From Nitrososphaerales archaeon TH5894 (GTDB lineage Archaea; Thermoproteota; Nitrososphaeria; Nitrososphaerales; Nitrososphaeraceae), in the NCBI GenBank assembly GCA_014523485.1, contig JAATVK010000007.1:1-7545 (forward strand): a stretch of DNA of 7,545 nucleotides. Direction: 5' to 3'. Below, piece by piece: positions 7,010 through 7,545 of this stretch (position 1 is the first letter of the stretch; each line of letters begins with the position of its first letter). Both the position numbers and the translations under genes were made by a program. Below the pieces are notes generated by a model. It saw only the letters and a list, made by a program, of their open reading frames with translations. It made no database searches and was not told the origin of the DNA.

Positions 7010-7332
7010 TTTTATTAATATTATAATAATTACTATTATTTATTTATTGTATGGCTCTACTTGTAAATTATTACTTTTTTTATTAGAATAATTTAATTGT
7101 TGTAAAAGGGATAAATATTTTTAGGGATATGTTCCAATAATATTTTTTTTCTATCTTCAAATGAAATTGTTCTCAGTTTAGCATGAAATAATTATTTAAT
7201 ATTGTATATAAGTTATTTAAGTTAAGTTTCGAAAAAGCTACATAAATCCGGAAATATATCATATAAATCGTATAAATGATGGTTAACTAAATTAACTTTA
7301 ATATTATATTAATTGACTTTATTTATGTACAT

Positions 7333-7362
7333 AAATATATTTTGACAAAATCAAAAATATTT
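7333..7362. repeat. 12-bp hairpin with one bulge
   Basis: TTTTGA (7340-7345) pairs with TCAAAA (7351-7356) around a 5-nt loop, and the stem continues for six more pairs after a single bulged A at 7339. It lies about 58 nt after the stop of the upstream gene and directly behind a minus-strand T7 run, so it may be part of that gene's 3' end. All-AT outer pairs weaken the case. Confidence 0.35.
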
Positions 7363-7369
7363 AAAAAAA
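7363..7369 (-). terminator. oligo-T terminator candidate of the upstream gene
   Basis: A T7 run on the minus strand begins about 51 nt after the TAG at 7420. It fits archaeal U-tract termination and suggests that cdc48 is not co-transcribed with the gene upstream. Confidence 0.4.
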
Positions 7370-7419
7370 TAGTTTATTATACTGAAATTGGCAAGTTCAA
7401 ATGAATTTGTTGCGAAATA

Positions 7420-7545
7420 CTATTTATCTGATATATTTTCATACACACTATATATTTTCCCTGTAGTTTCAGCCGAATAACTCCATAGATCGGCAGGAAT
7501 TGATAATTGTTTAAAAGCATCTTTCAGCTTTCCCTCTAACATACC
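7420..7545 (-). CDS. C-terminal end of an unrecognised protein (partial)
   Basis: The minus-strand frame is open from the window edge to a TAG at 7420, giving 41 residues that begin GMLEGKLKDAF and end VYENISDK. The composition is balanced and protein-like (SIPADLWSYS, then AETTGKIYS), and a T7 run follows the stop. Methionine is the second visible residue (7542), so a 40-aa complete ORF is possible, but I think it more likely that this is the tail of a longer gene outside the window. I do not recognise the family. A plus-strand frame opposite it (about 30 codons, no ATG) is probably its shadow. Confidence 0.5.
   Translation of the reverse strand, partial: GMLEGKLKDAFKQLSIPADLWSYSAETTGKIYSVYENISDK

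Larger units (their letters stand above)
7010..7419. other. cdc48 upstream spacer
   Basis: This very AT-rich 410-bp stretch holds no convincing gene. It should contain the cdc48 promoter, but no clean TATA consensus is found at 27 bp before the ATG; weak AT-rich matches lie near 7032-7045 and around 7111-7120 (the latter implying a leader of roughly 80 nt). A bulged hairpin and an oligo-T tract near 7333-7369 belong more likely to the 3' end of the upstream gene. Confidence 0.55.

Noticed and set aside
7388..7480. Plus-strand frame of about 30 codons opposite the partial gene
   Set aside because: It lacks an ATG start, and the minus-strand frame looks more protein-like and has a terminator-like T-run after its stop.

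Overview
The window looks like chromosomal DNA of an AT-rich archaeon. The best guess is an ammonia-oxidising thaumarchaeon (Nitrososphaerota, perhaps Nitrososphaerales or Nitrosocosmicus-like). The clues are a two-ring Cdc48/VAT-type AAA+ ATPase with the archaeal aromatic first pore loop, archaeal TATA boxes at promoter distance, oligo-T stretches after stop codons instead of bacterial hairpin terminators, and long AT-rich spacers. The phylum is an inference from protein style and base composition; the archaeal assignment is firmer.

All convincing genes lie on the minus strand, so transcription runs from high to low coordinates. From 7545 downward: the C-terminal end of an unrecognised gene (stop at 7420); a 410-bp spacer; cdc48 (7009-4715); a 558-bp spacer; an aldehyde dehydrogenase of the succinate-semialdehyde dehydrogenase type (4156-2756); a 299-bp spacer; glnA, a type I glutamine synthetase (2456-906); a spacer with a perfect 14-bp hairpin; a very small charged-protein ORF (662-546); and 545 bp with no convincing gene.

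The spacers and the separate promoter signals suggest that each gene is its own transcription unit. The aldehyde dehydrogenase has a near-consensus TATA box centred about 27 bp before its ATG, which predicts a leaderless mRNA; the small ORF has a weaker version of the same layout.

Functionally this is a housekeeping region: protein unfolding and quality control (Cdc48), C4 semialdehyde metabolism (ALDH) and ammonia assimilation (GlnA). GlnA and the ALDH both touch central nitrogen and carbon metabolism, but nothing in the sequence shows that the three genes form one system. I found no tRNA, rRNA, CRISPR array, insertion sequence or obvious defence system. The points most worth a second look are the hairpin-flanked 38-residue ORF, the atypical insertions in GlnA, the cofactor and role question for the ALDH, and the missing proteasome-docking tail on Cdc48.
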